Assembly: GCF_022346995.1 (NCBI RefSeq)
Contig: NZ_JAKRNM010000001.1
Coordinates: 1,426,001 to 1,490,000, forward strand
Source of the DNA: Paenibacillus sp. ACRRY
GTDB taxonomy: Bacteria; Bacillota; Bacilli; Paenibacillales; Paenibacillaceae
DNA: 64,000 bases
Direction: 5' to 3'
Part shown: one piece after another, positions 33,749 to 43,615 of the stretch
How positions within the stretch are numbered: the stretch's first letter is position 1
Layout of the letters: each line of letters starts with the position of its first letter
The notes under the pieces: model-generated
Told to the model about the DNA's origin: nothing
What the model saw: the letters and a program-made list of their open reading frames with translations, nothing else
Databases searched by the model: none
Made by a program: the position numbers and the translations under genes

Positions 33749-35224
33749 CTAGTAATCCCATTTCGTCGCTTTGAATTCAGCCTTGCCCTCACTCGCAAAG
33801 AAGCGAATTCCCGTACTTTCGGGGCTCGGGAAAATTCGGCTTGTGAACACCTCTTCTCCATCGTTGACAAAGATTTCAACTGATGACGTATCCACAAATA
33901 GTTGTAACTTGATCCGATCTCCGTTCAGCTTGCACTGGCGTACCGTACCATTCATGCCTCCCATTGGAGCACCTGATAAGGATCGGTCCAGTATCAACTT
34001 TTGCTGGAGACGGTCGTATTGCAAGATGGTCTTTTCTTGACCGCCTGTTCGAAATTCAATCCCGAATCGTTCAGCATCAACATGACTGATTTCACACTCC
34101 AGCTCATAGGCAATCCCGTTGAATGCAGCAACGGTTTCAGATCTGCTCTCAAGTGTCGTCTGATAACGGAGCCCCTCGGATTGTTGACGCAGCTTCTTCA
34201 TTTCATCCACAGGACGCTGAATGAGTTTGCTGTCTTTCAGGGTCAACTGGCGTGGGATCGTAAGACAATGTGCCCACCCACTCGCATCGGTTGGATACTC
34301 CACATCCGGAAGTCCCATCCATCCAATCATTATGCGTCTTCCATCTGGCGCTTCCATCGACTGTGGAGCATAAAAATCGAACCCGCGATCCAATTCCTGA
34401 AAACTTTCGTGATCAAACTCTCTGGTCTGTAGATTCAATGGCTCGCCAATCAGGTAACCTGACTGAAAAATGTTGTTATACAAATCCCCTTCACCATCGA
34501 TACCCTGCGGTGAAAAAAGAAGCACGCCCTTGCCATTCATCTCAAAATAATCCGGACACTCCCACATATAGCCGAAATGTGAGAGATGAGTCTGGATATC
34601 ACCCAGAAACTCCCACGCTGTGAGGTCGGATGATCGATACAATACCGCGCATCCTGTCATGTCTGTCCGCTGTGCGCCGATTACACAATAATAGGTATCT
34701 CCAACTTGCCAGACCTTCGGGTCTCTGAAATGCTCGGTGTACCCTGGCGGTACTGAGGAAATAACCGGCTGCTCTGCTTTCACAACTGAACCGCTTTCAT
34801 CCATTATCGCCATGCACTGATATGGATGTCTAACCCATGCTTCATCCCTGGTGTTGCCTGTGTAGAGCAGATGCAGCTTGTCATCCTTGACAATGGCACT
34901 TCCTGAATAAGCTCCGTGCGAATCGAATGTATCACCCGGACGGATGCCGATTCCCACCTGCTCCCAGTTCACAAGATCTGTCGAGCGGACATGATACCAA
35001 TATTTCATTCCGTGCTCTGTTCCCAGAGGAAACCATTGATAGAAGAGATGATAGTATCCTTGGTAGTATGAGAATCCGTTAGGATCATTGAGTAAGCCCG
35101 TAACAGGTTGAATATGATAGGACTGTCTCCACGAGCAAGCGGAAATCAACGCTTTCAGCTTATCGATCTCTCCTTCTTCCGCCTGCTCAATGAATCTGTA
35201 GCGCTGCTCTCTGGTCATTTTCAT
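33749..35224 (-). CDS. scrB: sucrose-6-phosphate hydrolase (GH32)
   Basis: Cleaves sucrose-6-phosphate to glucose-6-phosphate and fructose in the cytoplasm. The 491-residue enzyme has the GH32 five-bladed propeller motifs: nucleophile Asp47 in LLNDPNG, the stabiliser Asp168 in FRDPK, and acid/base Glu222 in WECPD. A C-terminal beta-sandwich (about 345-491) ends in VEIFVNDGEEVFTSRIFP. No signal peptide is present, consistent with an intracellular substrate. The ATG at 35224 has AGGAG 7 bases upstream. First gene of the scrB-scrA operon. Confidence 0.95.
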   Translation of the reverse strand: MKMTREQRYRFIEQAEEGEIDKLKALISACSWRQSYHIQPVTGLLNDPNGFSYYQGYYHLFYQWFPLGTEHGMKYWYHVRSTDLVNWEQVGIGIRPGDTFDSHGAYSGSAIVKDDKLHLLYTGNTRDEAWVRHPYQCMAIMDESGSVVKAEQPVISSVPPGYTEHFRDPKVWQVGDTYYCVIGAQRTDMTGCAVLYRSSDLTAWEFLGDIQTHLSHFGYMWECPDYFEMNGKGVLLFSPQGIDGEGDLYNNIFQSGYLIGEPLNLQTREFDHESFQELDRGFDFYAPQSMEAPDGRRIMIGWMGLPDVEYPTDASGWAHCLTIPRQLTLKDSKLIQRPVDEMKKLRQQSEGLRYQTTLESRSETVAAFNGIAYELECEISHVDAERFGIEFRTGGQEKTILQYDRLQQKLILDRSLSGAPMGGMNGTVRQCKLNGDRIKLQLFVDTSSVEIFVNDGEEVFTSRIFPSPESTGIRFFASEGKAEFKATKWDY

Positions 35225-35265
35225 AACATATCTCCTATCCTTGCCCAAAATCATTAAAACAAAGA

Positions 35266-35277
35266 GGAACCGGTTCC
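35266..35277. promoter_or_regulatory. ScrR operator 1
   Basis: GGAACCGGTTCC is a perfect 12-base palindrome of the LacI/GalR type with central CG, 42 bases before the scrB start. It is near a TTATAT box at the presumed scrB promoter. Confidence 0.8.
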
Positions 35278-35351
35278 AATATAATCAAAAAAAAATAATT
35301 CCACGGCATACAGCCACAACCATCATTCCTATTCGAATATATAAGACGAAT

Positions 35352-35363
35352 GGAACCGGTTCG
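35352..35363. promoter_or_regulatory. ScrR operator 2
   Basis: GGAACCGGTTCG repeats operator 1 with one change, 86 bases (about eight helical turns) away and 25 bases before the end of scrR. Equal helical phase would allow DNA looping by a tetrameric or paired repressor. Confidence 0.7.
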
Positions 35364-35387
35364 ATGGAATTATCATAAAGGATATGT

Positions 35388-36377
35388 TTATACGTTGTCA
35401 ACGCTTTCTCGGGGAATCAATTCCACATCAAGTATGGTTCGTTTCTCTACCGGCTCGCCTGTAACCTGACGAATCATATGGCTCGCAGCCAGTTTACCGG
35501 CTTGCAAATAATGAAATTTCACTGTTGTCAGCGCCGGATGAATCATTTCCGTGATATCATATCCGCCAAATCCGGCGACCGACAATTCGTGCGGTATTCG
35601 AACCTTATTAGAGAAGGCTGTCTTCATTACACCAAGAGCAATGTTATCCGTTGCGCCTACAATGATGGTCGGTTTATGGTCTCGAAGGATGGCTTCTGCT
35701 GTAACAATCGCTTCGGACATTTTGAAGCTTGTCTCATAGTAGGTAACATCACAGCCACCTCCACCATATTCGGCGATGGCACGCTGAAATCCCTGTCTTC
35801 GATGTATACCTACAGCCTGGTCCTTCTCCGTTACTCCAATATAAACGATCTGGCGGTGCCCCTTCTCAACCACATGTTTGCCCATTTCATATCCGGCTTG
35901 ATCATCGTTGTGAACCAGACTATGCAGACGTTCATGCTGTTGTCCCACCAATAACACCGGAATGCCAATCTCTTCGACTGCCTTCAGATGTGCTTCAGTC
36001 ACTTCAGCAGCAAGTAGAATAATGCCGGATACCTTCTGCCGTGCAAAATCATAAATGGCGTCTATCTCGCGGTCCATATCCTGACTTGTGTTGGCAATCA
36101 ACATCTGATACTGATTGTTTCTTAATTCCTCATCAATGCCGATTAGCGTCTGTGAAGTTGCAAAAGAGTCCAGCCTGGGGACGACCGTCCCGATAATGCT
36201 GGTTTTCTTTGCTTTGAGGCTCTGAGCAAAGGTATTGGGTACGTAATTGTATTGTTTGATAATTCGCTCAATCTTCTGGCGTGTGTCTTCACTGACCGAG
36301 CCACCATTGAGGAATCGGGAAACCGTGCTTTTGGCCACGCCTGCCAATTGAGCAATATCGGAAATGGTTTTGTTCAT
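35388..36377 (-). CDS. scrR: LacI-family sucrose operon repressor
   Basis: A 329-residue regulator: helix-turn-helix ISDIAQLAGVAKSTVSRFLNGG (residues 4-25) with hinge helix YVPNTFAQSLKAKKT, then the periplasmic-binding-like effector domain (60-329) with FGGYDITEMIHPALTTVKF. It is encoded upstream of scrB-scrA on the same strand, and both GGAACCGGTTC operators lie between scrR and scrB, so it very likely represses that operon, with a sucrose derivative or fructose as inducer. ATG start with GAGGAG upstream. Confidence 0.92.
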   Translation of the reverse strand: MNKTISDIAQLAGVAKSTVSRFLNGGSVSEDTRQKIERIIKQYNYVPNTFAQSLKAKKTSIIGTVVPRLDSFATSQTLIGIDEELRNNQYQMLIANTSQDMDREIDAIYDFARQKVSGIILLAAEVTEAHLKAVEEIGIPVLLVGQQHERLHSLVHNDDQAGYEMGKHVVEKGHRQIVYIGVTEKDQAVGIHRRQGFQRAIAEYGGGGCDVTYYETSFKMSEAIVTAEAILRDHKPTIIVGATDNIALGVMKTAFSNKVRIPHELSVAGFGGYDITEMIHPALTTVKFHYLQAGKLAASHMIRQVTGEPVEKRTILDVELIPRESVDNV

Positions 36378-36511
36378 AGTTACTCCTCTTGTGTACAGCT
36401 TGAATGAAAATGGATAAAGTACCCTACTTATTATACTTGGTTGATATCATTGTGGCGAATATCATTGTGATGCAGTACAGCGTTATTGATTTACGGTTTC
36501 ACTTCAATTCA

Positions 36512-36540
36512 TTGCATGCATAATGTGTACATGCTAGTAT
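36512..36540 (+). promoter_or_regulatory. candidate sigma-A promoter of the aroA T-box transcript
   Basis: TTGCAT (36512-36517), a 17-base spacer, TAGTAT (36535-36540). It lies 60 bases before the T-box Stem I. Confidence 0.6.
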
Positions 36541-36600
36541 AACTTCAATTCATATCGTGCACGATGGAATATTAACACAACAATAAACCATTTACAGGCT

Positions 36601-36867
36601 ATGACGGAAAGAGTAAGCGGAATCTGGCGTTGATTACAGGGACGTGGTGCCAAAGACTGAGAGCACCCGAAGCAACCATCCGCCGAAGTTCACTCCCGAG
36701 CCGATTGCTGAAAAGCAGCTTCTTCGAGAGCCAGCTTCTAGGACAATCCGTTCCTTGCGTTAAAAGGTCAAAGTGAGAATCGGCATGCCTGCAATCAGGC
36801 TGAACCGTTTCTAATTAGGGTGGTACCACGGCTTCTTCGTCCCTTGCGGATGAAGGGCTTTTTTTGT
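36601..36867 (+). promoter_or_regulatory. T-box leader of the DAHP synthase gene
   Basis: The T-box core AGGGTGGTACCACGG is at 36817-36831, directly followed by a terminator CTTCGTCC / GGATGAAG with TTTTTTT. Upstream, GAAAGAGTAAG, GAGAGC and the segment GAAGTTCACTCCCGAGC form Stem I; by the usual position the specifier is TTC at 36689-36691 (phenylalanine), followed by a purine. Phenylalanine control of the entry to aromatic synthesis is sensible, but the specifier is assigned by eye. Confidence 0.88.
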
Positions 36868-36917
36868 TTTTTAATAAAAATGAATTCATATCCAACGTAA
36901 CGGAGGAGTAGTTGAAA

Positions 36918-37997
36918 ATGAACGAGAACAAAACCTTGGAACAATTACGAAGCCGATTGAATGAGATTAACCATGATCTGCTTCACTTACTATCAGAACG
37001 GGCGCAAATTACACAGGAAATCGGTCAGATCAAGGAAAAACAGGGCGTTCCCAAGTTTGACCCCGTTCGTGAGAAAGAAATGCTGGAAGAATTGACTGCA
37101 GCCAATCCTGGGCCTTTCCAGGATGAGGCCATCAAGCTGCTGTTCAAACAGATTTTTCAGGCTTCCCTGCATCTGCAGGTCGACGAGCACAAGAAACAGC
37201 TTCTAGTCAGCCGTAAAAACCAACAGGAGGATACGATCGTCTCCATTGGTGATATCAAGGTTGGCGCGGGCAAACCAATAATGATTGCCGGACCTTGTTC
37301 CGTCGAGAGCTACGAGCAAGTCCGGGAGGTTGCCAAAGCATTGAAAGAAGCCGGGATTCCGGTTATGCGCGGCGGAGCATTTAAACCTCGTACCTCCCCA
37401 TATGATTTTCAGGGATTAGGCATTGAAGGACTGAAAATTCTCAAGGAAGTGGCTGATGAGTTCGGTCTCAAAACGATCAGTGAGATTGTGCATCCTGGCC
37501 ATATCGAGCTGGCAGCGGATTATATCGATGTGATCCAGATCGGTGCCCGAAACATGCAAAACTTTGAGTTGCTCAAAGCAGCGGGCGACGCTCATATTCC
37601 CATTTTGCTTAAACGGGGTTTGGCAGCAACCATTGATGAATTCGTGCATGCTGCAGAGTATGTCGTGTCCCGTGGGAACAAACAAGTCATGCTGATTGAA
37701 CGAGGCATTCGTACTTATGAAAAAGCCACACGTAATACCCTTGATATCTCTGCCGTACCTATTCTAAAACAGGAAACCCATCTGCCCGTTCTGGTGGATG
37801 TAACCCACTCTACCGGACGCAAAGATATTCTGGCTCCGTGTGCCAAAGCTGCCCTGGCGGCTGGTGCCGACGGCGTTATGGTGGAAGTGCATCCGAATCC
37901 AGCGATCGCGCTATCCGATAGTGCGCAGCAATTGAACATCGAACAATTCCATCAGTTCCTCTCCTCTGTGAGACAATCCGGTTTATTGAAGGATTAA
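36918..37997 (+). CDS. aroA: bifunctional chorismate mutase / DAHP synthase
   Basis: A 359-residue enzyme that condenses phosphoenolpyruvate and erythrose-4-phosphate, the first step of aromatic amino-acid synthesis. Residues 1-85 are an AroQ-type chorismate mutase ([22 protein letters not shown]), which in Bacillus acts as feedback sensor for chorismate/prephenate. Residues 105-359 are the KDO8P/DAHPS class Ibeta barrel: [41 protein letters not shown], and the metal/DVTHSTGR and VEVHP motifs. The ATG at 36918 has GGAGGAG 9 bases upstream. Controlled by the T-box leader. Confidence 0.95.
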   Translation: MNENKTLEQLRSRLNEINHDLLHLLSERAQITQEIGQIKEKQGVPKFDPVREKEMLEELTAANPGPFQDEAIKLLFKQIFQASLHLQVDEHKKQLLVSRKNQQEDTIVSIGDIKVGAGKPIMIAGPCSVESYEQVREVAKALKEAGIPVMRGGAFKPRTSPYDFQGLGIEGLKILKEVADEFGLKTISEIVHPGHIELAADYIDVIQIGARNMQNFELLKAAGDAHIPILLKRGLAATIDEFVHAAEYVVSRGNKQVMLIERGIRTYEKATRNTLDISAVPILKQETHLPVLVDVTHSTGRKDILAPCAKAALAAGADGVMVEVHPNPAIALSDSAQQLNIEQFHQFLSSVRQSGLLKD

Positions 37998-38046
37998 TAA
38001 ATGCAGAATGAAGTGAATCTTATTTTGTAAAAGCAAACAAATTCAA

Positions 38047-38106
38047 AAAAAGCCTGAAGGAACTGCCTATTCATCAAGTATGAATGAGCATTCCTCAGGC
38101 TTTCTC
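38047..38106. terminator. bidirectional terminator between aroA and RNase J
   Basis: AAAGCCTGAAGGAA / TTCCTCAGGCTTT plus inner ATTCATC-type pairing, with A and T runs on the flanks, separates convergent genes. Confidence 0.85.
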
Positions 38107-38122
38107 TTATTCTAACCATTTT

Positions 38123-39796
38123 TCATACCTCAATGATAATAGGCAGGATCATTGGTCTTCGTTTCGTCTGGGCGTAGATGTAATGTCCGATCTCGTCCTT
38201 AAGCTTTCTTTTGATGACATTCCACTGGTTCACTCCGGCTCCAGTCAGTTCTTCCATTCTGGACAGTACCAAGGCGTGAATCTCCTGCATAAATTCTTCC
38301 GAGTCTTTCACAAACACAAATCCTCTGGAAATGATCTCTGGAGATGTGACCATTTGCTTCTCCGTTTTGCTAAGTGTTGTCACAATGACCAGCATACCGT
38401 CTGATGATAGCTGTCTGCGATCCCGCAGCACAATATTACCTACGTCCCCCATAATCAAGCCGTCAACCAGACTGTTGCCCGAGGCAATTTTGGGACCCGG
38501 TGATGCTACGCCATCCTTGTACTGAATCATGTCTCCATTATTTACGATGAATACGTGATCAGGGTCTATGCCAACAGATTCAGCAAGCAATCTGTGCTGG
38601 TACAGCATGCGGAATTCGCCGTGGATAGGAACCAGGTAATCCGGCTTCATCAGTGTCAACATGAGCTTCAACTCTTCCTGACTGCCATGCCCCGACACAT
38701 GCATGCCCCCGGACCCACTCGAACCATATAGTACTCTTGCTCCTAATACATACAGGTTATCAATAACGTGGGCTAAATTGCGTTCGTTGCCCGGAATTGC
38801 TCCTGCCGCAATAATGACGGTGTCTCCTGCTGCCACTCTCACATGAGGGTGTTTACCTGTCGCGAGCCGTGACAGTGCAGCCATAGGTTCACCTTGGCTT
38901 CCTGTGCAGAGAATGACCACTTGTTCGGGAGGAAACTGATCCGCATCAATCGCTTCAATCAGCAGGCCGTCAGGAACATCCAGGTATCCTAGTTCACTTG
39001 CAACCGACACAACATTAACCATACTTCTGCCCAGCAAGGCCAGTTTGCGGCCGGTCTCAAACGTGGCATTCACAATTTGTTGGACCCGGCTTACATTGGA
39101 AGCAAAGGTGGAAATGAATATTTTTTGCCTGGCTCGAATAAATGCATCCAGAATGCGATCCCCTACAACACGCTCCGAAGGTGTAAATCCAGGCCGTTCG
39201 GCATTCGTACTCTCCGACAGCAGCAGATGAACGCCTTGCTTACCAATCTCCGCCATTCGATAAAGGTCAGGATAAGGCCCATTAACGGGTGACATGTCGA
39301 ACTTGAAATCGCCGGTATGTACCACATTTCCACCAGGTGTACAGAAGAAGACGCCCAGGCAGTCCGGGATGCTGTGGCTCGTTGCAAAAAAGGAAACGTC
39401 GATATCCCCCAGCTTTACAGTGGAGTGAGCATCAATTGTATGAAGATCTGCGGTTCGCAGCATGTTATGCTCTTTCAGTTTCAGTTCAATCAAGCCTCGA
39501 GTAAGCCTGGATGCATACACGGGGATATTCATTTGTTTCAAAAAATAAGGTATGCCTCCAATGTGATCTTCGTGTCCATGAGTAACAACAAGCGCTCTCA
39601 CCTGGTCCAGATTCTCCAGCAAGTAGGAGACGTCTGGAATAATCAGATCGATGCCCGGCAAGGTCTCATCGGGAAATTTGGAACCACAATCGATGACGAT
39701 TATATCCTTGTTGTACTGAATAATGTACATGTTCTTACCGATTTCGTTTACGCCGCCAAGTGCGGCGACATACAACTTATTGTGGGCTAGATTCAA
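38123..39796 (-). CDS. ribonuclease J
   Basis: A 557-residue metallo-beta-lactamase RNase with 5'-exonuclease and endonuclease activities in mRNA turnover. Motif II HGHEDH is at residues 73-78; further metal-site motifs TGDFKFD, STNAERPG, ASGSGG-like GSSGSGGMHVSGHGSQEE and HGEFRM are present, followed by the RNase J C-terminal domain. The frame extends upstream of the family's usual start; TTG at 39796 (MNLAHNKLYV) with AAGGAGG 11 bases upstream gives the normal length. Bacillales usually have two paralogues (rnjA, rnjB); which one this is was not determined. Confidence 0.9.
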   Translation of the reverse strand: MNLAHNKLYVAALGGVNEIGKNMYIIQYNKDIIVIDCGSKFPDETLPGIDLIIPDVSYLLENLDQVRALVVTHGHEDHIGGIPYFLKQMNIPVYASRLTRGLIELKLKEHNMLRTADLHTIDAHSTVKLGDIDVSFFATSHSIPDCLGVFFCTPGGNVVHTGDFKFDMSPVNGPYPDLYRMAEIGKQGVHLLLSESTNAERPGFTPSERVVGDRILDAFIRARQKIFISTFASNVSRVQQIVNATFETGRKLALLGRSMVNVVSVASELGYLDVPDGLLIEAIDADQFPPEQVVILCTGSQGEPMAALSRLATGKHPHVRVAAGDTVIIAAGAIPGNERNLAHVIDNLYVLGARVLYGSSGSGGMHVSGHGSQEELKLMLTLMKPDYLVPIHGEFRMLYQHRLLAESVGIDPDHVFIVNNGDMIQYKDGVASPGPKIASGNSLVDGLIMGDVGNIVLRDRRQLSSDGMLVIVTTLSKTEKQMVTSPEIISRGFVFVKDSEEFMQEIHALVLSRMEELTGAGVNQWNVIKRKLKDEIGHYIYAQTKRRPMILPIIIEV

Positions 39797-39914
39797 TTTT
39801 AATGCATCCTCCTTTTCATTTTGCTGCAGTAACTGGGCTATTCTACAAGCCTGTTTATGTATTTGTAGTATGTTATTTCTCGCTTCACTTATGCATTGCG
39901 AATGATCGCCACGC

Positions 39915-39955
39915 CAAAAAGCCCACAATGGATGCGAGCTCCACTGCGGACTTTT
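39915..39955 (-). terminator. terminator after rhaA
   Basis: On the minus strand GTCCGCAGTGGA-gctcgca-TCCATTGTGGGC followed by TTTTT; located 45 bases after the rhaA stop. Confidence 0.7.
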
Positions 39956-40000
39956 ATCAGTTTAGGATGAAGTAATACAAAATTGCTTTACAAGATTAAG

Positions 40001-41272
40001 TTAAACGAGCGATTTACCACGCTGCAGCAAAACATCTTCTTCATAGGTTTTGATCTCGGAGATCCATTTCTCGCGAACAGGCACTCCCTGCTGGGCACAA
40101 TAATAATCCCAGATGGCACCAAATGGATAGGATTTGAATTCTTCGGTCAGTGCAAGCCGAACCGTATAATCACCTTGCAGTTCAGCGGCTTTTAGTGCAT
40201 CCACCGGTTCCAGCATGGCACGCAGCAGAGCTTTGATCGTGTTACGCGTTCCGACAACCCAGGCAGCTACCCGATTGATACTGGCATCAAAGAAATCAAG
40301 ACCCACATGCGTCGTTGGCAACAGGTCGTGACGAATAAGTTCACGTGCAATTTCCAACAATTCATCGTCCATAATGACGACATGGTCACTATCCCAACGC
40401 ATTGGACGGCTCACATGCAGCAGAATGCCACTTGTAAAGAGTGCAAGGGAGGACAGCTTGTTGGAGATGACCTCTGTGGGATGGAAATGGCCTGCATCCA
40501 AGCAGATCAAGGTCTCATTTTGCAATCCATATCCCATATAAAACTCGTGTGACCCAACCACGTAAGCTTCCGAACCAAGGCCGAACAGTTTACTCTCAAC
40601 CGCGTCCAGATTATGCTTCGGATCAAGCTTCTCTGCAAATACTTCATCCAACGAATCCTTAAGGCGTCTGCGCGGTGTCATGCGATCAACCGGATTATCC
40701 TTGAAGCCATCAGGAACCCAAACGTTCGTTACACACGTCTGGCCCAATTGTTCACCGAAATAAGCGCCGATGCGCCGAGACGCCTTGCAGTGATCAATCC
40801 AGAACTTGCGGATCTCCGGATCAGGATGACTCAGTGTAAACCCGTCGCTTGATTTCTCGTGTGAAAAACACGTCGGGTTGAAATCAAGCCCCAGTCCCTG
40901 CTCCTTCGCCCATTGCACCCATTTTTCATAATGCTTGGGTTCAATCTGATCCAGCTCCACTTTTTCGTCCGTATCGGTATAGATCGCATGCAAATTGACC
41001 TTATGCTTGCCTGGTATCAGCGAAAAGGCCTGTTCCAGATCCGCCCGAAGTTCAGCAGGAGTGGTGGCTGCACCCGGATATTGACCTGTAACGGAAATGC
41101 CTCCCGTCAACTCTCCATCCTGGTTTAAAAAGCCTTTCACATCATCACCTTGCCAGCAATGCACAGATACCTTAATCTCTGCAAGCTTCTCCAATACCTC
41201 ATCCGTATCAATTCCATGCTGGGCATATAACAATTTGGCTGCTTCATACGCTTGCTTGACTTGGTTATCCAT
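40001..41272 (-). CDS. rhaA: L-rhamnose isomerase
   Basis: Interconverts L-rhamnose and L-rhamnulose with a divalent metal. The 423-residue protein has the family's features: [39 protein letters not shown] with metal-binding Asp/His, [16 protein letters not shown] and a full-length C-terminus. It lies 17 bases after the fused aldolase/dehydrogenase gene, its only rha partner in this window; rhamnulokinase and mutarotase are not adjacent, unlike in Bacillus subtilis. GAGGAGGG-type ribosome binding site upstream. Confidence 0.95.
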   Translation of the reverse strand: MDNQVKQAYEAAKLLYAQHGIDTDEVLEKLAEIKVSVHCWQGDDVKGFLNQDGELTGGISVTGQYPGAATTPAELRADLEQAFSLIPGKHKVNLHAIYTDTDEKVELDQIEPKHYEKWVQWAKEQGLGLDFNPTCFSHEKSSDGFTLSHPDPEIRKFWIDHCKASRRIGAYFGEQLGQTCVTNVWVPDGFKDNPVDRMTPRRRLKDSLDEVFAEKLDPKHNLDAVESKLFGLGSEAYVVGSHEFYMGYGLQNETLICLDAGHFHPTEVISNKLSSLALFTSGILLHVSRPMRWDSDHVVIMDDELLEIARELIRHDLLPTTHVGLDFFDASINRVAAWVVGTRNTIKALLRAMLEPVDALKAAELQGDYTVRLALTEEFKSYPFGAIWDYYCAQQGVPVREKWISEIKTYEEDVLLQRGKSLV

Positions 41273-41289
41273 TCGCAGAAACCCTCCTC

Positions 41290-43359
41290 TTAACGTGTAA
41301 ATGCTGCCGGTACACCGCCATCAATGGTCATCATGCATCCGGTTGTTTTCTCGGATTTGGAAGAAGCAAAAAAGGCAATTCCTTCCGCAATATCTTTCGG
41401 ATAAATATTTACGAGCAATGTCGTACGCTTACGGTAGTACTCCTCCAGTTGATCGGGCTCAATACCATACGCTGCCGCACGTTCGTTTCTCCAGGAACCA
41501 TTCCAGATCGCAGACCCTTGCAGAATCGCGTCAGGAAGTATCGTGTTGACACGAATGCCATATTCGCCGCCTTCAGCTGCAATACAACGTGCAAGGTGAG
41601 CTTCAAGGGCTTTCGCCGAGCTGTATGCCGATGCACTTTTACCAGCATAGACCGAGTTTTTGGACCCGATGAAGACCATACTGCCGCCAATTCCCTGCTG
41701 TTTCATCAGCTTGAACGCTTCACGGGCAACGAGGAAGTATCCGGTACCCAGCACATTCATGTTGAGGTTCCATTCCTTCAGGGATGTTTCGTCAAATGGA
41801 CTCGATGTGGCAAGACCCGCATTGTTAACGATAATGTCCACTCCACCATATTGTACAGCTACTTCAGCGTATGCCGATTGCACAGCTGCCTCATCCGTTA
41901 CATCCATTTTTAGCGCATATGCGCGATTCGCACCATATTGGTCATTGATTTCCTGGGCTACTTTTTGAGCCCCTTCCAGGTTCAGGTCAGCCAGAACGAC
42001 GTGAGCTCCCTCGGATACCAGCCTGCGTGCAGTCTCACTGCCGATCCCACCGGCGCCACCTGTAATAAACGCTACTTTCCGGGAGAATTCCGTCTCGGCC
42101 GGTGCAAGGGACAATTTATACAATTCAAGCGGCCAGTATTCTACATTGTAAGACTCATTTGCACTAAGGGATACGAATTTACCCAGGCTCGTCGCGCCCC
42201 GCATTACGGCAATCGCACGGTGATACAGTGCTCCACTTACTTGGGATAGCGCCCAGCTCTTGCCTGTGTTGATCATGCCCACACCCGGGATGAGAATAAC
42301 GCGAGGGGCTGCTTCAAACATGACATCGCCGTCGTTTTTGTTGCTTTCAAAATACTGTTTGTACTGCTCTTTGTATTGAGCTACGCCTTCGGTCAGCTTG
42401 GCTTTCAGACCATCAATATCCTCGGCATCCGGCGTCCAATCGATAAATAACGGAACGACTTTGGTATGTACCAGATGATCCGGGCATGCCGCCCCCACCT
42501 GTGACAGCTCTGGTGAATTGGCTCCACCGACAAAAGCAAGTACATCGTCCTGATCGTCATAGGACAGAATCATTTTTTTGCTATCCGATACTGCACCGCG
42601 GAGCGTTGGCATGATTTTGGCTACTATCTCACGCCGCACTTCAGCAGCAAGCGCCGGATGTTTAACGCCACCAAACAAACTTCCTTCATCCACACGAGCT
42701 TCAATGAACGCTTCCGCCTCATTGATAATCTTGATGGTCTGTGCGTAACATTCCTCGGACGTCTCTCCCCAAGTGACGAGTCCGTGCTTCTCCATTAGAA
42801 CCAGTTCCGCATTCGGATTCGCGAATACGCTTTCAGCAATCATCTTGGATAATGTAAAACCTGGGCGAACATATGGGACCCATACAAACCGATCTCCATA
42901 AATCTCTCTCGCCAACTCTTTCCCGTTATCTGCACAGCACAGACTGATAATTGCATCCGGATGTGTGTGGTCCACGTGGTTATATGGAAGAAATGCATGC
43001 AGCAAGGTTTCGATCGAAGCACGCGGATGTTTGGAATCTATCATGCAATGACCCAAATATTCAACCATCTCTTCATCCGTCATCGATTCACGTTCAATCA
43101 GGGGACGAATGTCTTCCAGAGCCAGGCCTGTAAAATGCTTCGCTTGCATCGAGCCCAGGTCTGAGCCACTACCTTTCACGTACATAACTTCTACATCGCG
43201 CCCACGAAAATCCTTCACTGTTGTTTTGGTAGACGTGTTTCCTCCATAGATGTTGCATACACTGCGGTCTGCGCCAATCAGATTGGATCGATAAACTAAC
43301 TGCTCAAGTCCCGTTGTTTGCTCAGAAGCCTGTGAAGAATTCCATAAACTCTGTACCAT
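41290..43359 (-). CDS. rhaEW: bifunctional rhamnulose-1-phosphate aldolase / lactaldehyde dehydrogenase
   Basis: A 689-residue fusion. Residues 15-405 form a class II aldolase/adducin domain with zinc-ligand candidates in [11 protein letters not shown] and [11 protein letters not shown]; it splits rhamnulose-1-phosphate into dihydroxyacetone phosphate and lactaldehyde. Residues 425-689 are an SDR with [18 protein letters not shown], Ser in FIGSKNS, YSSAK and [11 protein letters not shown], which oxidises or reduces lactaldehyde. The architecture is known from Bacillus YuxG (RhaEW). It heads the rha operon. A 19-base palindrome lies 55 bases upstream of its start. Confidence 0.94.
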   Translation of the reverse strand: MVQSLWNSSQASEQTTGLEQLVYRSNLIGADRSVCNIYGGNTSTKTTVKDFRGRDVEVMYVKGSGSDLGSMQAKHFTGLALEDIRPLIERESMTDEEMVEYLGHCMIDSKHPRASIETLLHAFLPYNHVDHTHPDAIISLCCADNGKELAREIYGDRFVWVPYVRPGFTLSKMIAESVFANPNAELVLMEKHGLVTWGETSEECYAQTIKIINEAEAFIEARVDEGSLFGGVKHPALAAEVRREIVAKIMPTLRGAVSDSKKMILSYDDQDDVLAFVGGANSPELSQVGAACPDHLVHTKVVPLFIDWTPDAEDIDGLKAKLTEGVAQYKEQYKQYFESNKNDGDVMFEAAPRVILIPGVGMINTGKSWALSQVSGALYHRAIAVMRGATSLGKFVSLSANESYNVEYWPLELYKLSLAPAETEFSRKVAFITGGAGGIGSETARRLVSEGAHVVLADLNLEGAQKVAQEINDQYGANRAYALKMDVTDEAAVQSAYAEVAVQYGGVDIIVNNAGLATSSPFDETSLKEWNLNMNVLGTGYFLVAREAFKLMKQQGIGGSMVFIGSKNSVYAGKSASAYSSAKALEAHLARCIAAEGGEYGIRVNTILPDAILQGSAIWNGSWRNERAAAYGIEPDQLEEYYRKRTTLLVNIYPKDIAEGIAFFASSKSEKTTGCMMTIDGGVPAAFTR

Positions 43360-43413
43360 TCATTTCCCTCCGATAATGTTTGTTTTATTCCTAATCAGAG
43401 TTTATCATCTTTG

Positions 43414-43432
43414 TTTTGTTTTGAAAACAAAA
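43414..43432. promoter_or_regulatory. candidate operator upstream of rhaEW
   Basis: TTTTGTTTTGAAAACAAAA is a perfect palindrome with 9-base arms around one central base, 55 bases before the rhaEW ATG. It may bind the unlinked rhamnose regulator. AT-rich composition makes chance possible. Confidence 0.4.
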
Positions 43433-43489
43433 GATTTTAAATATAAACGGAAAAAATCAAAAGATCAAGCTCCCTCTTAATACGTTTAA

Positions 43490-43523
43490 TCAAAAGACAC
43501 CCTGACGTTTCCGTCAGAGTGTC
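43490..43523 (-). terminator. terminator after the mannanase gene
   Basis: GACACTCTGAC-ggaaac-GTCAGGGTGTC on the minus strand followed by TTTTGATT; 92 bases beyond the mannanase stop. Confidence 0.7.
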
Positions 43524-43615
43524 AAGAATGCAGTGAAAAACCAATAAAATTTCAAAATGCCTATTAAAATTCAACAATCCTTACCTGAACAATATTGATT
43601 GAAATAGGTATAGAT

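Noticed and set aside
35399..35413. cre-like AACGCTTTCTCGG at the scrR end
   Set aside because: It lies in the coding end of scrR and lacks the conserved TGNAA and CA ends.
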